Positions 45,066 through 54,046 of a stretch of 64,000 nt of DNA are shown piece after piece; position 1 is the stretch's first letter, and every line of letters starts with the position of its first letter. Below the pieces are notes generated by a model. It saw only the letters and a program-made list of their open reading frames with translations. It was not told where the DNA came from and searched no databases. Position numbers and translations under genes: made by a program. Origin of the DNA: Gluconacetobacter liquefaciens (GTDB lineage: Bacteria > Pseudomonadota > Alphaproteobacteria > Acetobacterales > Acetobacteraceae); the NCBI RefSeq assembly GCF_003350405.1, contig NZ_QQAW01000005.1, positions 62,001-126,000 on the forward strand, read 5' to 3'.

Positions 45066-45602
45066 TCATGGCTCGCCGGCCGCGCCCTCCGCACCGATGG
45101 CCTGGATGCCGCGACCCGGCTGGCCCGCATAGGTCGAATAGGTAAAGGATGCGTTATAGGCTGGCTGCACCGGGGCGTTGAACTTCACCGGCACGTCGAA
45201 GACGCTGAAATGCGACGGGACGTCGTTGGAATTGCGCGGCGTCTGACGGGCCTCGATCGATGGCAGGCCGGGGCCGTGGAGGGCAGCGATCTCCGGGCTG
45301 AAGGTCCGGGCGGTCACGTCCTCGTCCTCTACCACCTGATAGCCGTCGGGCGGTGGCGGGGGCGGGGGATTGTCCGGATCGACAGTCGGATTGTGGCGGC
45401 TATCGACCGGCTCCAGCGACGCGGCAACCGGCGCATTCAGGCTGCCGGTCGCGGGCGCCGACGTGGCGTGGTGCGGTGCGGCCTCGGCGCCCGGTGTGGT
45501 TGCCAGCAAGCTCCAGCCCGCCACGAGGGCCATGCCGGTGCAGGAAAGCAGGCTGAGGCGCATTGGCCACATGGCGGGCCGTGTGGCCTTCTTCGCATCC
45601 AT
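45066..45602 (-). CDS. Secreted proline-rich hypothetical protein
   Basis: Start at ATG 45602 (MDAKKATRPAMWPMRLSLLS) with AAGGAG 8 bases upstream. A signal sequence follows and ends near PGAEAAP. The mature 135 residues include a run of seven prolines (NPPPPPPPDGYQVV) and a C-terminus rich in Tyr, Phe, Ala and Gly (PAYNASFTYSTYAGQPG). It is predicted to be periplasmic or outer-membrane associated. No family is recognised. Confidence 0.72.
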   Translation of the reverse strand: MDAKKATRPAMWPMRLSLLSCTGMALVAGWSLLATTPGAEAAPHHATSAPATGSLNAPVAASLEPVDSRHNPTVDPDNPPPPPPPDGYQVVEDEDVTARTFSPEIAALHGPGLPSIEARQTPRNSNDVPSHFSVFDVPVKFNAPVQPAYNASFTYSTYAGQPGRGIQAIGAEGAAGEP

Positions 45603-45834
45603 AGGGGTTCTCCTTGCGTTCGGACTGTACCTGGGCTGTGACCGGTTCGTCCTCTCCCGGCATGGACATGGCGGCCCTGCGTCACGAACCATATACGGCG
45701 TGACGGCTGATTTGCGAGAGGGGTAATATGCTTGATAAAGCGACGCCCGCCGTTACCGGTGGGGCATCATCTATTGGCCGTCGTTCCGCCCATCCGGGCG
45801 AGCGGGGGCGCATGATCGGCAGGAGGGTTGGGGA

Positions 45835-46731
45835 ATGACCATTCAAACCGGGGGCGAGATCGCTCCAATGGTCCTGGACGCCCCGGCGATCGCCGAACTG
45901 CAGCGGGCGCTGGAAAAGGTCGAATCGGGCCGCGGCGTGCTGGTGCGGCTGGCGGACCTGATGGGCGGGGCCGTGGGTCAGGCGGCGCTGCTGGGCATGC
46001 GTGGCCTTGGCATGGCGCCCACCATGCAGGCCAAGCTCAAGGGAATCGCCGAGACCGCTATTTCACGCGCTTTTGATGTCGCAATCGTCGGCATGACGCC
46101 TCTCAAGGGTGAGCAGGTGGTCCCCGACTCGTCATCGCCGGCGTCCGCCGCTCTTTCTTCTTCGGTGTCCGTTGCCTCGGCGCCTCTCGCCACGCCCGCT
46201 TGGCGGGGGCCGGCCCTGCAGGCTGCGGTGACGGTCTCGGGTGCTGTCGGCGGCTTTGCCGGCCTGGCCGGCCTGCTGCCCGATATCACCTTCACCACCA
46301 TGGCCATCATGCGTGAGATCGCACGCATTGCCCGCGAGGAAGGCGAGGATCTTTCCTCCCAGGATGCCAGGCGCGCCTGTCTGGAAGTGTTCGCGCTGCG
46401 CGCCTTCCCGGTCGGGGCCTCGGACGACGAGAGCGAACTGGGCTATTTCTCGGCGCGGGCCATGCTGCGCGGGCGGCCGGTGGTGATGCTGGTGTCCGAG
46501 GTGGCGTCCCATTACGGGTTGGGCCTGTCGCGCAAGCTGGCGGTGCAGATGATGCCGGTCGCGGGCGCCCTGTGCGGGGCGTCGCTCAACGTGGCGTTCC
46601 TGGCGCATTATCGCGCCCTGGCCCGCGCCCATTTCACCATCCGGCGCCTGGAGCGCGAGCATGGGCCGGAAGTGCGGCGCACTGCCGAATCTCTGCGCGC
46701 CACCATGACGGGCGCCAGCCAGCCATTCTGA
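45835..46731 (+). CDS. EcsC family protein
   Basis: A 298-residue protein with the EcsC pattern. A helical N-terminal part (residues 15-85) is followed by a Ser/Ala-rich linker and a glycine-rich hydrophobic segment GAVGGFAGLAGLLPDITFTT at about residue 138, then REIARIAREEGEDLSSQDAR and VAGALCGASLNVAFLAHYR. AGGAGGG precedes the ATG. The name comes from Bacillus subtilis EcsC, encoded beside an ABC exporter, but no exporter is near here, so the function is unknown. It probably associates with the membrane. Confidence 0.88.
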   Translation: MTIQTGGEIAPMVLDAPAIAELQRALEKVESGRGVLVRLADLMGGAVGQAALLGMRGLGMAPTMQAKLKGIAETAISRAFDVAIVGMTPLKGEQVVPDSSSPASAALSSSVSVASAPLATPAWRGPALQAAVTVSGAVGGFAGLAGLLPDITFTTMAIMREIARIAREEGEDLSSQDARRACLEVFALRAFPVGASDDESELGYFSARAMLRGRPVVMLVSEVASHYGLGLSRKLAVQMMPVAGALCGASLNVAFLAHYRALARAHFTIRRLEREHGPEVRRTAESLRATMTGASQPF

Positions 46732-46759
46732 CCGGCCGGCGCCCCGTAGACCCGGCCGG
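46732..46759. terminator. GC hairpin between convergent EcsC and fruA genes
   Basis: CCGGCCGG at 46732-46739 is repeated at 46752-46759 and, being self-complementary, the two can pair across a 12-base loop. There is no T-run. The hairpin fills the 30-base gap between the two stop codons, so it probably ends both transcripts. Confidence 0.5.
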
Positions 46760-46761
46760 CG

Positions 46762-48483
46762 TCAGGCCAGCGCTTCGCCTTTTGCGGGCGGGCGCATCAG
46801 CAGGCCGATCAGCACGGCACTGACGACCGTGCCGGCCAGCAGCGCCACCACATAGGCGCCCAGGTGCGTGACGGCGCCAGGAATGGGCAGCACGAAGACG
46901 CCGCCATGCGGCACCTTCAGTTCCACGCCCGAGACCATGGTGATCGCGCCGGCGGTGGCCGATCCCGCCATCAGGGCAGGGATCATCCGTAAAGGGTCAC
47001 GGGCGGCGAAGGGAATGGCGCCTTCGGTAATGAAGGCCAGCCCCAGCACCGCCGCCGTGGCGCCGGCCTCGCGTTCCTCGGTCGTGAAGCGCGCGCGGAA
47101 CAGCCGTGTCGCCAGCGCCGCCGCCAGGGGCGGTACCATCCCGGCCACCATCGTCGCCGCCATGGGCGTATAGACCGCACTCGCAATCAATCCGACCGAG
47201 AAGGCATAGCCGGCCTTGTTCACCGGGCCGCCCATGTCGAAGGCCGACATCGCCCCCAGGATCAACCCCAGCAGCAGCGCGCTGGAGCCCTGCATGCCGC
47301 GCAGCCAGTCGGTGAGAAAGGCCATCAGTGCGGCGACCGGGCCGCCGATCGCATAGACCGTCAGCAGGCCGGTGATCAGCGTGCCCAGCAGCGGCAGGAT
47401 CAGGATGGGCTTCAACCCTTGCAGGGTACGCGGCAGGCGGATCAGCCGGTTGAGCCCCTCCACCGCGTAACCCGCGATGAATCCGGCCGCGATGCCGCCG
47501 AGAAAACCGGCATCGACATTGGCGGCGAGCAGCCCGCCGATCATGCCCGGCGCCAGCCCCGGTCGATCGGCCACCGAAAAGGCGATGTAGCCCGCCAGCG
47601 CCGGCACCATCAGCGCGAAGGCGGCTTTGGAGCCGATGGTGAACAGGGTATGGGCCAGCGTTCCGGCCGAGGCTGCATCGCTGGCATGGATACCGCCCAG
47701 TGCGAAGGCTAGCGCGATCAGCAGGCCGCCGGACACGACGAAAGGCAGCATGAACGATACGCCGGTCATCAGGTGCTTGTAGGGGCCGGCCCGTTCACCT
47801 TTGCCGGCCGGCCGGGATGCGGAAGATCCACCGTCGGCCACGGGCTGCACCGTCGCCTCGGCCAGAGCCTTGCTTATGACGGCGGCACCGCCGGTAATGG
47901 CCGGCTTGGCTCCGGTGACGTAGACGCGCTTGCCGCCGAAGCGGCTGCGATCCACCTCCCGGTCGGCTGCGATCAGCACCAGATCGGCCTCGGCGATTTC
48001 CGCATCGGTCAACGGGTTGCCGGCTCCGACCGAGCCCTGGGTTTCGACGCGCAGCGTGTAGCCCAACTGGCGCGCAGCCTCCTGCAAGCCTTCGGCCGCC
48101 ATGAACGTATGGGCGATGCCGGTCGGGCAGGATGTCACGGCGACGATGCGCGGCACGCGGGTTTTCGGTGATGCGGTGCCGCGCGTATCATCCAGCGCCG
48201 CAAGGGCCCGGCCCGGATCGGCCAGCACGGCTTCCAGCGTCAGGTGACGGTCAGCCCGCGCGGCCAGCGCGTCATCGGTCGGGGCATTGGTGCCGACCAG
48301 CAGCAGCACGTCTTCCTTGCCCGGCGCGCCGTCGGGCAGGGGATTGAGGATTCCCTGCGTGGTGCGGATCTCGATATCCAGCGTGCGGCCGGTTTCGCGC
48401 CCCGCGCGACGCAGCGCCTCGCCGGCGAGAACGCCCGTCACGCTCTCTTCGCCGGCCTGGATCACGGCCAGGATGTGTTTCAT
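46762..48483 (-). CDS. fruA: Fructose-specific phosphotransferase system EIIBC component
   Basis: Imports fructose while phosphorylating it to fructose 1-phosphate. The order is an N-terminal EIIB'-like domain (1-100) that lacks the active Cys, then EIIB with the phosphorylated Cys119 in TSCPTGIAHTFMAAEGL, then a linker and EIIC from about 230 with eight or more membrane helices (GVSFMLPFVVSGGLLIALAF, FITEGAIPFAARDPLR). The 573-residue length matches E. coli FruA. ATG 48483 overlaps the fruK stop. It is the last gene of the operon. Confidence 0.95.
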   Translation of the reverse strand: MKHILAVIQAGEESVTGVLAGEALRRAGRETGRTLDIEIRTTQGILNPLPDGAPGKEDVLLLVGTNAPTDDALAARADRHLTLEAVLADPGRALAALDDTRGTASPKTRVPRIVAVTSCPTGIAHTFMAAEGLQEAARQLGYTLRVETQGSVGAGNPLTDAEIAEADLVLIAADREVDRSRFGGKRVYVTGAKPAITGGAAVISKALAEATVQPVADGGSSASRPAGKGERAGPYKHLMTGVSFMLPFVVSGGLLIALAFALGGIHASDAASAGTLAHTLFTIGSKAAFALMVPALAGYIAFSVADRPGLAPGMIGGLLAANVDAGFLGGIAAGFIAGYAVEGLNRLIRLPRTLQGLKPILILPLLGTLITGLLTVYAIGGPVAALMAFLTDWLRGMQGSSALLLGLILGAMSAFDMGGPVNKAGYAFSVGLIASAVYTPMAATMVAGMVPPLAAALATRLFRARFTTEEREAGATAAVLGLAFITEGAIPFAARDPLRMIPALMAGSATAGAITMVSGVELKVPHGGVFVLPIPGAVTHLGAYVVALLAGTVVSAVLIGLLMRPPAKGEALA

Positions 48484-49451
48484 GTCGTCTCTCCCGCCCC
48501 GCCGGCTTCTGCGCGTCCGGCTGATGCGATCGTCACCTGTCCCATCAGGGTCCGGATCGTGTCCCGATCCGGAAGATTCGGGCCCGCGAGGCCCAGTTTG
48601 CCGACCGCGAAGGCGGTGGACAGGCGTGCGATCTCCTCCAGCTCCGCTGCTTCGGACAGGGCGGCGACCAGTCCTGCAACCATGGCATCGCCCGCACCGA
48701 CCGTGCTGGTCACGCCTTCGGCCCGTAACCGTGCGGTCAGGGCACCTGAATGGGACAGGAACAGCGCACCCTGTGCTCCCATCGAGACCACGACCAGTTC
48801 CACGCCTTTCGCGGCCAGCCGGGCCGCGATGCGCAGCGCATCCTCCGCCGTTTCCACGGGTTCGCCCGCCCAGTCCGCCAGTTCCCGCAGGTTCGGCTTG
48901 ATGATGTTGGGTAAGGTCTTGCCCTGGAGCGCCAGCAGCAGCGGCAGGCCGCTGGTGTCCAGCAGCACGCGCGCGCCCCTGCCGCGCAGCCGGGCGATCA
49001 GTTCGGCATAGAGGCCGGGCGGGCATCCCGGCGGCAGGCTGCCCGAGAGCACGATCAGGCTGTCGCTGCCGGCGAAGGCCTCCACCTGCTCGATCTGTTT
49101 TTCCAGGGCAGGCGCATCGACGGCGGCCCCCCCCATATTGATGTCGGTGGTGTCCTGGTCATCCACGATCTTGAGATTGACGCGGGTGGCACCGGGAATA
49201 CGCAGGAAACGGTCGGCGATCGTCTTTTCCGCGCACAGCGCCTCGAACAGCGCGGCATTCTCGCTGCCCAGCAGCCCGAACGCGGTGACAGGGATGCCCC
49301 AGTCGGCCAGGCAACTGGCGACGTTCACGCCCTTGCCGCCCGCATTCTGCCGCACGGCACGCGCGCGATGCACTTCGCCGGGGATCAGATGATCGACCGT
49401 GATGGTCTGGTCGATCGCCGGGTTGAAGGTGACGGTGGCTACGCGCATCAC
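48480..49451 (-). CDS. fruK: 1-phosphofructokinase
   Basis: Phosphorylates fructose 1-phosphate to fructose 1,6-bisphosphate. It is a PfkB-family sugar kinase: VTFNPAIDQTI, NAGGKGVNVASCLADWG (first signature), VNLKIVD, SGSLPPG, IIKPNLREL and the catalytic GAGDAMVAG with its Asp. The length of 323 residues is standard. It overlaps both neighbours by four bases (ATGA), so translation is coupled throughout the operon. Confidence 0.95.
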   Translation of the reverse strand: MMRVATVTFNPAIDQTITVDHLIPGEVHRARAVRQNAGGKGVNVASCLADWGIPVTAFGLLGSENAALFEALCAEKTIADRFLRIPGATRVNLKIVDDQDTTDINMGGAAVDAPALEKQIEQVEAFAGSDSLIVLSGSLPPGCPPGLYAELIARLRGRGARVLLDTSGLPLLLALQGKTLPNIIKPNLRELADWAGEPVETAEDALRIAARLAAKGVELVVVSMGAQGALFLSHSGALTARLRAEGVTSTVGAGDAMVAGLVAALSEAAELEEIARLSTAFAVGKLGLAGPNLPDRDTIRTLMGQVTIASAGRAEAGGAGETT

Positions 49452-51985
49452 ACGTCCTTTCCATCGGGCGCGCCATCCAGCGCGCGCACTGCATCGGGTG
49501 TTCCGGCTTCCAGCGCCCGCGCGGCGAGGGTGCGCAGGGTGGCGAGGTCGGTGCCGCGAATCCGCGCCTTCACGGCGGGAATGTCGCGCGGCGTCATCGA
49601 CAGTTCATCGACGCCCAGCCCGGTCAGCAGGGCCGCACCGAACGGATCGCCCGCCAGCCCGCCGCATACGCCCACCCAGCGGCCATGGCGCCGTGCACCC
49701 GCCACCGTCTGCGCGATCAGGTTCAGCACGGCGGGGTGCAGGCTGTCGGCCTCGCTGGCCAGCTCCGGATTCTGCCGGTCGATGGCCAGCGTGTATTGCG
49801 TCAGGTCGTTGGTGCCGATCGAGAAGAAATCGGCATGTTCGGCCAGGATATGGGCCTGCACTGCCGCCGCCGGCACTTCGACCATGATGCCGACCGGCAC
49901 GACCGGCGCGTCCAGTTCCACACGGATGGCCTCGCACCGCTGCCGCAGCGCGAGCAACTCGGGCACCGACGTGATCATCGGGAACATGATCAGCAATTCC
50001 CCGCCCGCCTTCGCCGCCCGATAGAGCGCGCGCAATTGCGGGTCGAGCAGGTCCGGCCGGCGCAACAGCAGCCGCGCGCCGCGCACGCCCAGGAATGGAT
50101 TGTCCTCGTGGGGCAGGTCCAGATGCGGCACTTGCTTGTCGCCGCCGATATCGAGCGTGCGCACGATCAGCGGGCGATCGCCCAGTGCCGCGATCATCTC
50201 GCGATAGACGGCGTATTGCTCCTCCTCGCTCGGCGTCTCCCCGCGTTCGAGGAACAGGAACTCGGTCCGCATCAGGCCCACGCCCTCGGCCCCCTGCGAC
50301 AGGCAGAACGCCACCTGGTCGGGCCGGTTGACGTTGGCGCCGATCGCCACGCGATGGCCGTCCGTCGTCTCGGCCGGGTTGGCGCGCTTCTCTTCCTCCG
50401 CCGCGCGCAGGCGGGCACGTTCTGCCAGCCATGCGCGGGCCGAATCCAGGTCGGCCGCGCTCGGGTCCAGCCAGACGCGCCCGGTATCGCCATCGACGAT
50501 CGCCGTGGCGCCAGGGGGCAGGGCCAGCAATCCGGGGCCGCCGGCTACCACCGAGGGCAGGCCCAGCGTGCGCGCCAGGATTGCACTGTGCGATGTCGGG
50601 CCGCCCAGCGCGGTCGCAATGCCAGCCACGCGACTGATATCCAGCGTCGCGGTGTCGGAGGGCGACAGGTCGCCGGCCACCAGAATGCAGGGTTCCTCCG
50701 GCAGGTCGTCAAGCGTGCCGGTGCCCAGATCGGGGTCGATCTGCGCCAGCACCCGGCGCCCGACATCGCGCAGGTCCGCCGCCCGCGCGGCCAGCACCGG
50801 GTTGCCGAGCGAAGACAGCTTCGCCGCCATCTGTTCCACGGCCTGATGCCAGGACCATGCGACGCCATGCCCCTCGACCATGATCTGGCAGGTCAGCGTG
50901 ATCAGGTCGGTATCGTCCAGCAGTCCCGCCTGCGCGATGAAGATGGCCGCGTCTCCGGCCCCCAGACGGCGTGTCGTGTCGTCGATCAGCCCCGCCATCT
51001 GCGCGCGTGTGCGCACCAGCGCGCCATTGAGCAGCGCGCCGCCGGCCACCAGGTCCACGGGTTCGTCCGGAACGTCCGCTTCGGCAGCGGCAAGGATATG
51101 GATCTTGCCGATGGCCAGACCAGGGCTGGCCGCGACGCCCGAGATCAGGCGCGGGGTGCTGCCGGCCGGCGTCCAGCCTTTCAGCGGCCCCTTGCGGGCT
51201 GCCGCCTCCGCCTTTTCGGCGGCGCGTGCGGCATCGGCCTTTTCCTGCACGGTCAGGCGGGTAACGACACCGTGGAACCGTTCCAGCGCCGCACGCGCAT
51301 TGGCGCCGGCGGCCGAGATCACGATGGTATCCCCGGCCTTCAGGCCCAGTTGCAGCAGGGCGACCAGACTGCGCGGATCGGCGGCTTCCCCGCCATGCCG
51401 CACCCGCAGCGGGCTGCCGGCGCTCTTCGCGGTTTCGGACCATGTGGACGCCGGGCGCGCGTGCAGACCGGCCGGATAATCGACAATCCATTCGATGCGC
51501 TCGGGATAATCCTCCGCCGTGCCGGAGGCGGCGGGGGCCGGTGCTTCGTCGCGCAGGGCGGCGGCAATCACCTCCGGGTCGCGCGTGGCGATCAATTCGC
51601 GCAGGCGGGCCTCGTTCTGGATCAGGCGCGTCAGGCGCCGCAGGATCGCAATATGGCTGTCGGACCCGGCGGCGATGCCGACCACCAGATGCGCGACCTG
51701 TCCGGGATTCCATTCGATGCCATCGACGAATTGCAGCACCACGATGCCGTCGCTGCGCACCAGCCCCTTGTCCTCGCCGGTGCCGTGCGGAATGGCGACG
51801 CCGGAGCCGAGATAGGTGTTGGCCACCTGTTCGCGCCGGATCATGCTGTCCTCGTAACCGGGGACCACGCAGCCAGCGGCCACGAGCAATTGCCCGGCCT
51901 GCCGAATGGCATCCTCCTTGTCCGCCGCGCGGGCATCAATCCGGATCAGGGTTTCGACCGCAGGGCCGATAGGGGTGGGGAGCAT
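49448..51985 (-). CDS. fruB: Multiphosphoryl transfer protein EIIA(Fru)-HPr-EI fusion
   Basis: One polypeptide carries the entire soluble PTS chain. Residues 1-150 are EIIA (His67 in SGVAIPHGTGEDK), about 165-250 are HPr (His175 in YPAGLHARPAS), and about 285 to 845 are enzyme I, with His466 in GGPTSHSAILAR and the PEP-binding EFLFLERGETPSEEEQY and GVCGGLAGDPFGA. Start at ATG 51985, with GGAGAGG upstream, gives 845 residues. The system needs no other PTS proteins, which fits a genome without general PTS genes. The frame upstream of the start contains the promoter. Confidence 0.95.
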   Translation of the reverse strand: MLPTPIGPAVETLIRIDARAADKEDAIRQAGQLLVAAGCVVPGYEDSMIRREQVANTYLGSGVAIPHGTGEDKGLVRSDGIVVLQFVDGIEWNPGQVAHLVVGIAAGSDSHIAILRRLTRLIQNEARLRELIATRDPEVIAAALRDEAPAPAASGTAEDYPERIEWIVDYPAGLHARPASTWSETAKSAGSPLRVRHGGEAADPRSLVALLQLGLKAGDTIVISAAGANARAALERFHGVVTRLTVQEKADAARAAEKAEAAARKGPLKGWTPAGSTPRLISGVAASPGLAIGKIHILAAAEADVPDEPVDLVAGGALLNGALVRTRAQMAGLIDDTTRRLGAGDAAIFIAQAGLLDDTDLITLTCQIMVEGHGVAWSWHQAVEQMAAKLSSLGNPVLAARAADLRDVGRRVLAQIDPDLGTGTLDDLPEEPCILVAGDLSPSDTATLDISRVAGIATALGGPTSHSAILARTLGLPSVVAGGPGLLALPPGATAIVDGDTGRVWLDPSAADLDSARAWLAERARLRAAEEEKRANPAETTDGHRVAIGANVNRPDQVAFCLSQGAEGVGLMRTEFLFLERGETPSEEEQYAVYREMIAALGDRPLIVRTLDIGGDKQVPHLDLPHEDNPFLGVRGARLLLRRPDLLDPQLRALYRAAKAGGELLIMFPMITSVPELLALRQRCEAIRVELDAPVVPVGIMVEVPAAAVQAHILAEHADFFSIGTNDLTQYTLAIDRQNPELASEADSLHPAVLNLIAQTVAGARRHGRWVGVCGGLAGDPFGAALLTGLGVDELSMTPRDIPAVKARIRGTDLATLRTLAARALEAGTPDAVRALDGAPDGKDV

Positions 51986-52017
51986 GCGGCGCGCCTCTCC
52001 ATTCTTGTTTTTCGGGT

Positions 52018-52035
52018 AGAGAAAACGTTCTCTCC
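52018..52035 (-). promoter_or_regulatory. Operator 1 of the fru operon (LacI-type palindrome)
   Basis: AGAGAAAACGTTCTCTCC has a central CG and half sites that agree at seven of nine positions. On the minus strand it reads GGAGAGAACGTTTTCTCT, very close to operator 2. It sits 33 bases before the fruB start. TTGACA occurs just upstream on the minus strand at 52042-52047, so a bound repressor would cover the promoter or early transcribed region. Confidence 0.75.
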
Positions 52036-52119
52036 ACCTATTGTCAATAGACAGGTATAGGAGAAGGATGCCATTGGCAGAGCATCTTCCCGTGTAGGCC
52101 ATTTTCGCATGGTATGTGG

Positions 52120-52137
52120 AGAGAGAACGATTTCTCG
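52120..52137 (+). promoter_or_regulatory. Operator 2, overlapping the translation start of the LacI-type regulator
   Basis: AGAGAGAACGATTTCTCG matches the reverse complement of operator 1 at 15 of 18 positions, and ends on the base before the ATG of the regulator. Autoregulation, and looping between the two sites about 100 bases apart, are plausible. Confidence 0.72.
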
Positions 52138-53118
52138 ATGAGCGTCGGAATCAAGGATGTTGCGCGGGTGGCGGCGGTCTCTCCGGCCACGGTTTCGCGC
52201 GTGCTGGCCGGTCGCGCGGTCGACCCGGCGATGCGCGACCGGGTGGTCGCGGCGGTGCGCGAGACGGGCTACCGGCCCAATCTCGCGGCCCGGCGCCTGC
52301 GTTCGCGCCACTCCAACACCATCGGCCTGATCGTCGCCGATATCCGCAACCCGTTCTTCACCGCCGTGGCCCGGATGGTCGAAGGCATCGCCTACGAGCA
52401 CGGCCTGCGCGTCATCTTCAGCAATACCGACGAGGACGCGGCGAAGGAGGCGATGTATCTGCAATTGATGCAGGAGGAGCGCGTCACTGGCGTCATCCTT
52501 GCCCCCACACGCCATGGCGTGGACAACATCGCCCAGTACCAGAGCGATTTTCCGATCGTCCTCATCGACCGAGCGGCGTCGGACGGCGCATGCGACAGCG
52601 TGGTGCTCGATAACGGCGCCATGGCGGCACGGCTCGTCGCCCACCTTCACGCATGCGGGCACCGCCGCATCACCGGCCTGTTCGGCACCGCCACCGTCAC
52701 CGGCAATGAGCGCTGCGCCGGCTACGAGCGCGCCATGGCCGATTTCGGCCTGTCGGCGCATGCCGTGCGGGTGCCGCATGAGCGTGCGGAGGCCGAGCGA
52801 ATCGTCACCGATCTGCTCGCCGATGAATCGCGGCGGCCGGGTGCGCTGATCGTCAGCAACGGCGTGATGCTGCTGAGCGTGCTGCGGGCCATCAATGCGC
52901 TGGGGCTGACGATCCCCAAGGATATCGCGATTACGAGCTTCGACAACGAGCCCTGGATGGAGTTCGTCGGCGGCGGGTTGAGCGTGATCGAGCAGCCGGT
53001 CGAGGAAATCGGGCGCGTCGCGGTGACGATGCTACTCGACCGGCTGGACCACGCCGATCAGGTCACGCGTCGGGTCGTGCTGGCAGGGCGATTCATCGCC
53101 AGGGGATCAGCCGGATGA
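52138..53118 (+). CDS. LacI family transcriptional regulator, probable fru operon repressor
   Basis: The helix-turn-helix is at residues 5-26 (IKDVARVAAVSPATVSRVLA), followed by a hinge helix NLAARRLRSRHS and a periplasmic-binding-protein-like effector domain to residue 326 (GLIVADIRNPFF, ITSFDNEPWMEF). It is divergent from fruB across 152 bases holding two matching palindromes. The ligand is inferred to be fructose 1-phosphate or a related sugar phosphate. The start is set by the MSVGIKDVA pattern common to LacI proteins. Confidence 0.93.
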   Translation: MSVGIKDVARVAAVSPATVSRVLAGRAVDPAMRDRVVAAVRETGYRPNLAARRLRSRHSNTIGLIVADIRNPFFTAVARMVEGIAYEHGLRVIFSNTDEDAAKEAMYLQLMQEERVTGVILAPTRHGVDNIAQYQSDFPIVLIDRAASDGACDSVVLDNGAMAARLVAHLHACGHRRITGLFGTATVTGNERCAGYERAMADFGLSAHAVRVPHERAEAERIVTDLLADESRRPGALIVSNGVMLLSVLRAINALGLTIPKDIAITSFDNEPWMEFVGGGLSVIEQPVEEIGRVAVTMLLDRLDHADQVTRRVVLAGRFIARGSAG

Positions 53119-53168
53119 CGCGTGGCGCGCCAGCCTCGGCAAGCCCCCATCCAAAAAAACAGGAGAAG

Positions 53169-54026
53169 ATGGACATGAAACCGCCGATTGGTCGCGATAC
53201 GAAATTGTGCATGTCGCTGTCGGGCCGGCCCGGCAATGCGGGGTCGCGGTTGCATAACCGGCTCTATGAACTGCTGGACCTCGATTATATCTACAAATCA
53301 TTCAGCACCACCGATCTGCCGGCGGCGATCGGCGGCGTCCGCGCGCTCGGCATCCGGGGCTGCGCGATTTCCATGCCGTTCAAGGAAGCCGTGATCCCGC
53401 TGATCGACGGGTTGGAGCCGTCGGCCCGGGCGATCGAGAGCGTCAATACCATCGTCAACGAAGGCGGTGTGCTGGTCGGCCACAATACCGATTACATCGC
53501 GGCGCGGAGCCTGCTGGCCCGGCGAGAGATCGACCCGGCGACTCCCTTCCTGCTGCGCGGCAGCGGCGGCATGGCCCGCGCGGTGGTGGCGGCCCTGCGC
53601 GACAGCGGTTTCACCGACGGCACGATCGTGGCCCGCAATGAAGAGGCAGGGCGGACGCTGGCCGACGAATACGGCTATCGCTGGCGCCCGGACATGCCCG
53701 ACCAAGGGGTGCCCCTGCTGGTCAACGTCACGCCGCTGGGGATGGAAGGACCGGACAGCACGGCGCTGGCCTTCCCCGAAACGCTGATCGAGGCCTGCGC
53801 CATCGCGTTCGATGTCGTCGCCCAGCCACCGGAGACGCCATTTCTGCGTGCGGCCCGCGCACACGGAAAAACCGTCATTTCCGGTGCCGAAGTCATCGTG
53901 CTTCAGGCCATCGAACAGTTCGTGCTCTACACTGGCATCCGCCCAGCACCGGCGCAGATCCGCGAGGCGGTCCTGTTCGCCCACGGCGCCGCCACGGCCG
54001 ATGCTCTGGCGCTGTCAGCGGACTGA
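53169..54026 (+). CDS. Shikimate dehydrogenase-like protein (AroE superfamily)
   Basis: Start at ATG 53169 after AGGAGA. The 285-residue protein has the AroE layout: MSLSGRPGN near the N-terminus, the catalytic Lys72 in SMPFKEAV, Asp108 in GHNTDYIAA, and the nucleotide loop RGSGGMARAVV. The second half of the nucleotide loop is followed by VARNEEAG, without the NRT-type NADP motif of AroE, and the N-terminal SxS region is shorter and altered (LCMSLSG). It may be an AroE paralogue (YdiB or RifI type) acting on another substrate. It lies 50 bases behind the fru regulator. Confidence 0.85.
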   Translation: MDMKPPIGRDTKLCMSLSGRPGNAGSRLHNRLYELLDLDYIYKSFSTTDLPAAIGGVRALGIRGCAISMPFKEAVIPLIDGLEPSARAIESVNTIVNEGGVLVGHNTDYIAARSLLARREIDPATPFLLRGSGGMARAVVAALRDSGFTDGTIVARNEEAGRTLADEYGYRWRPDMPDQGVPLLVNVTPLGMEGPDSTALAFPETLIEACAIAFDVVAQPPETPFLRAARAHGKTVISGAEVIVLQAIEQFVLYTGIRPAPAQIREAVLFAHGAATADALALSAD

Positions 54027-54046
54027 AGCCGGGACTCGGGAGATTT

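Noticed and set aside
49685-52060. 791-codon plus-strand ORF opposite fruB
   Set aside because: Antisense shadow; it also runs through the fruB promoter region.
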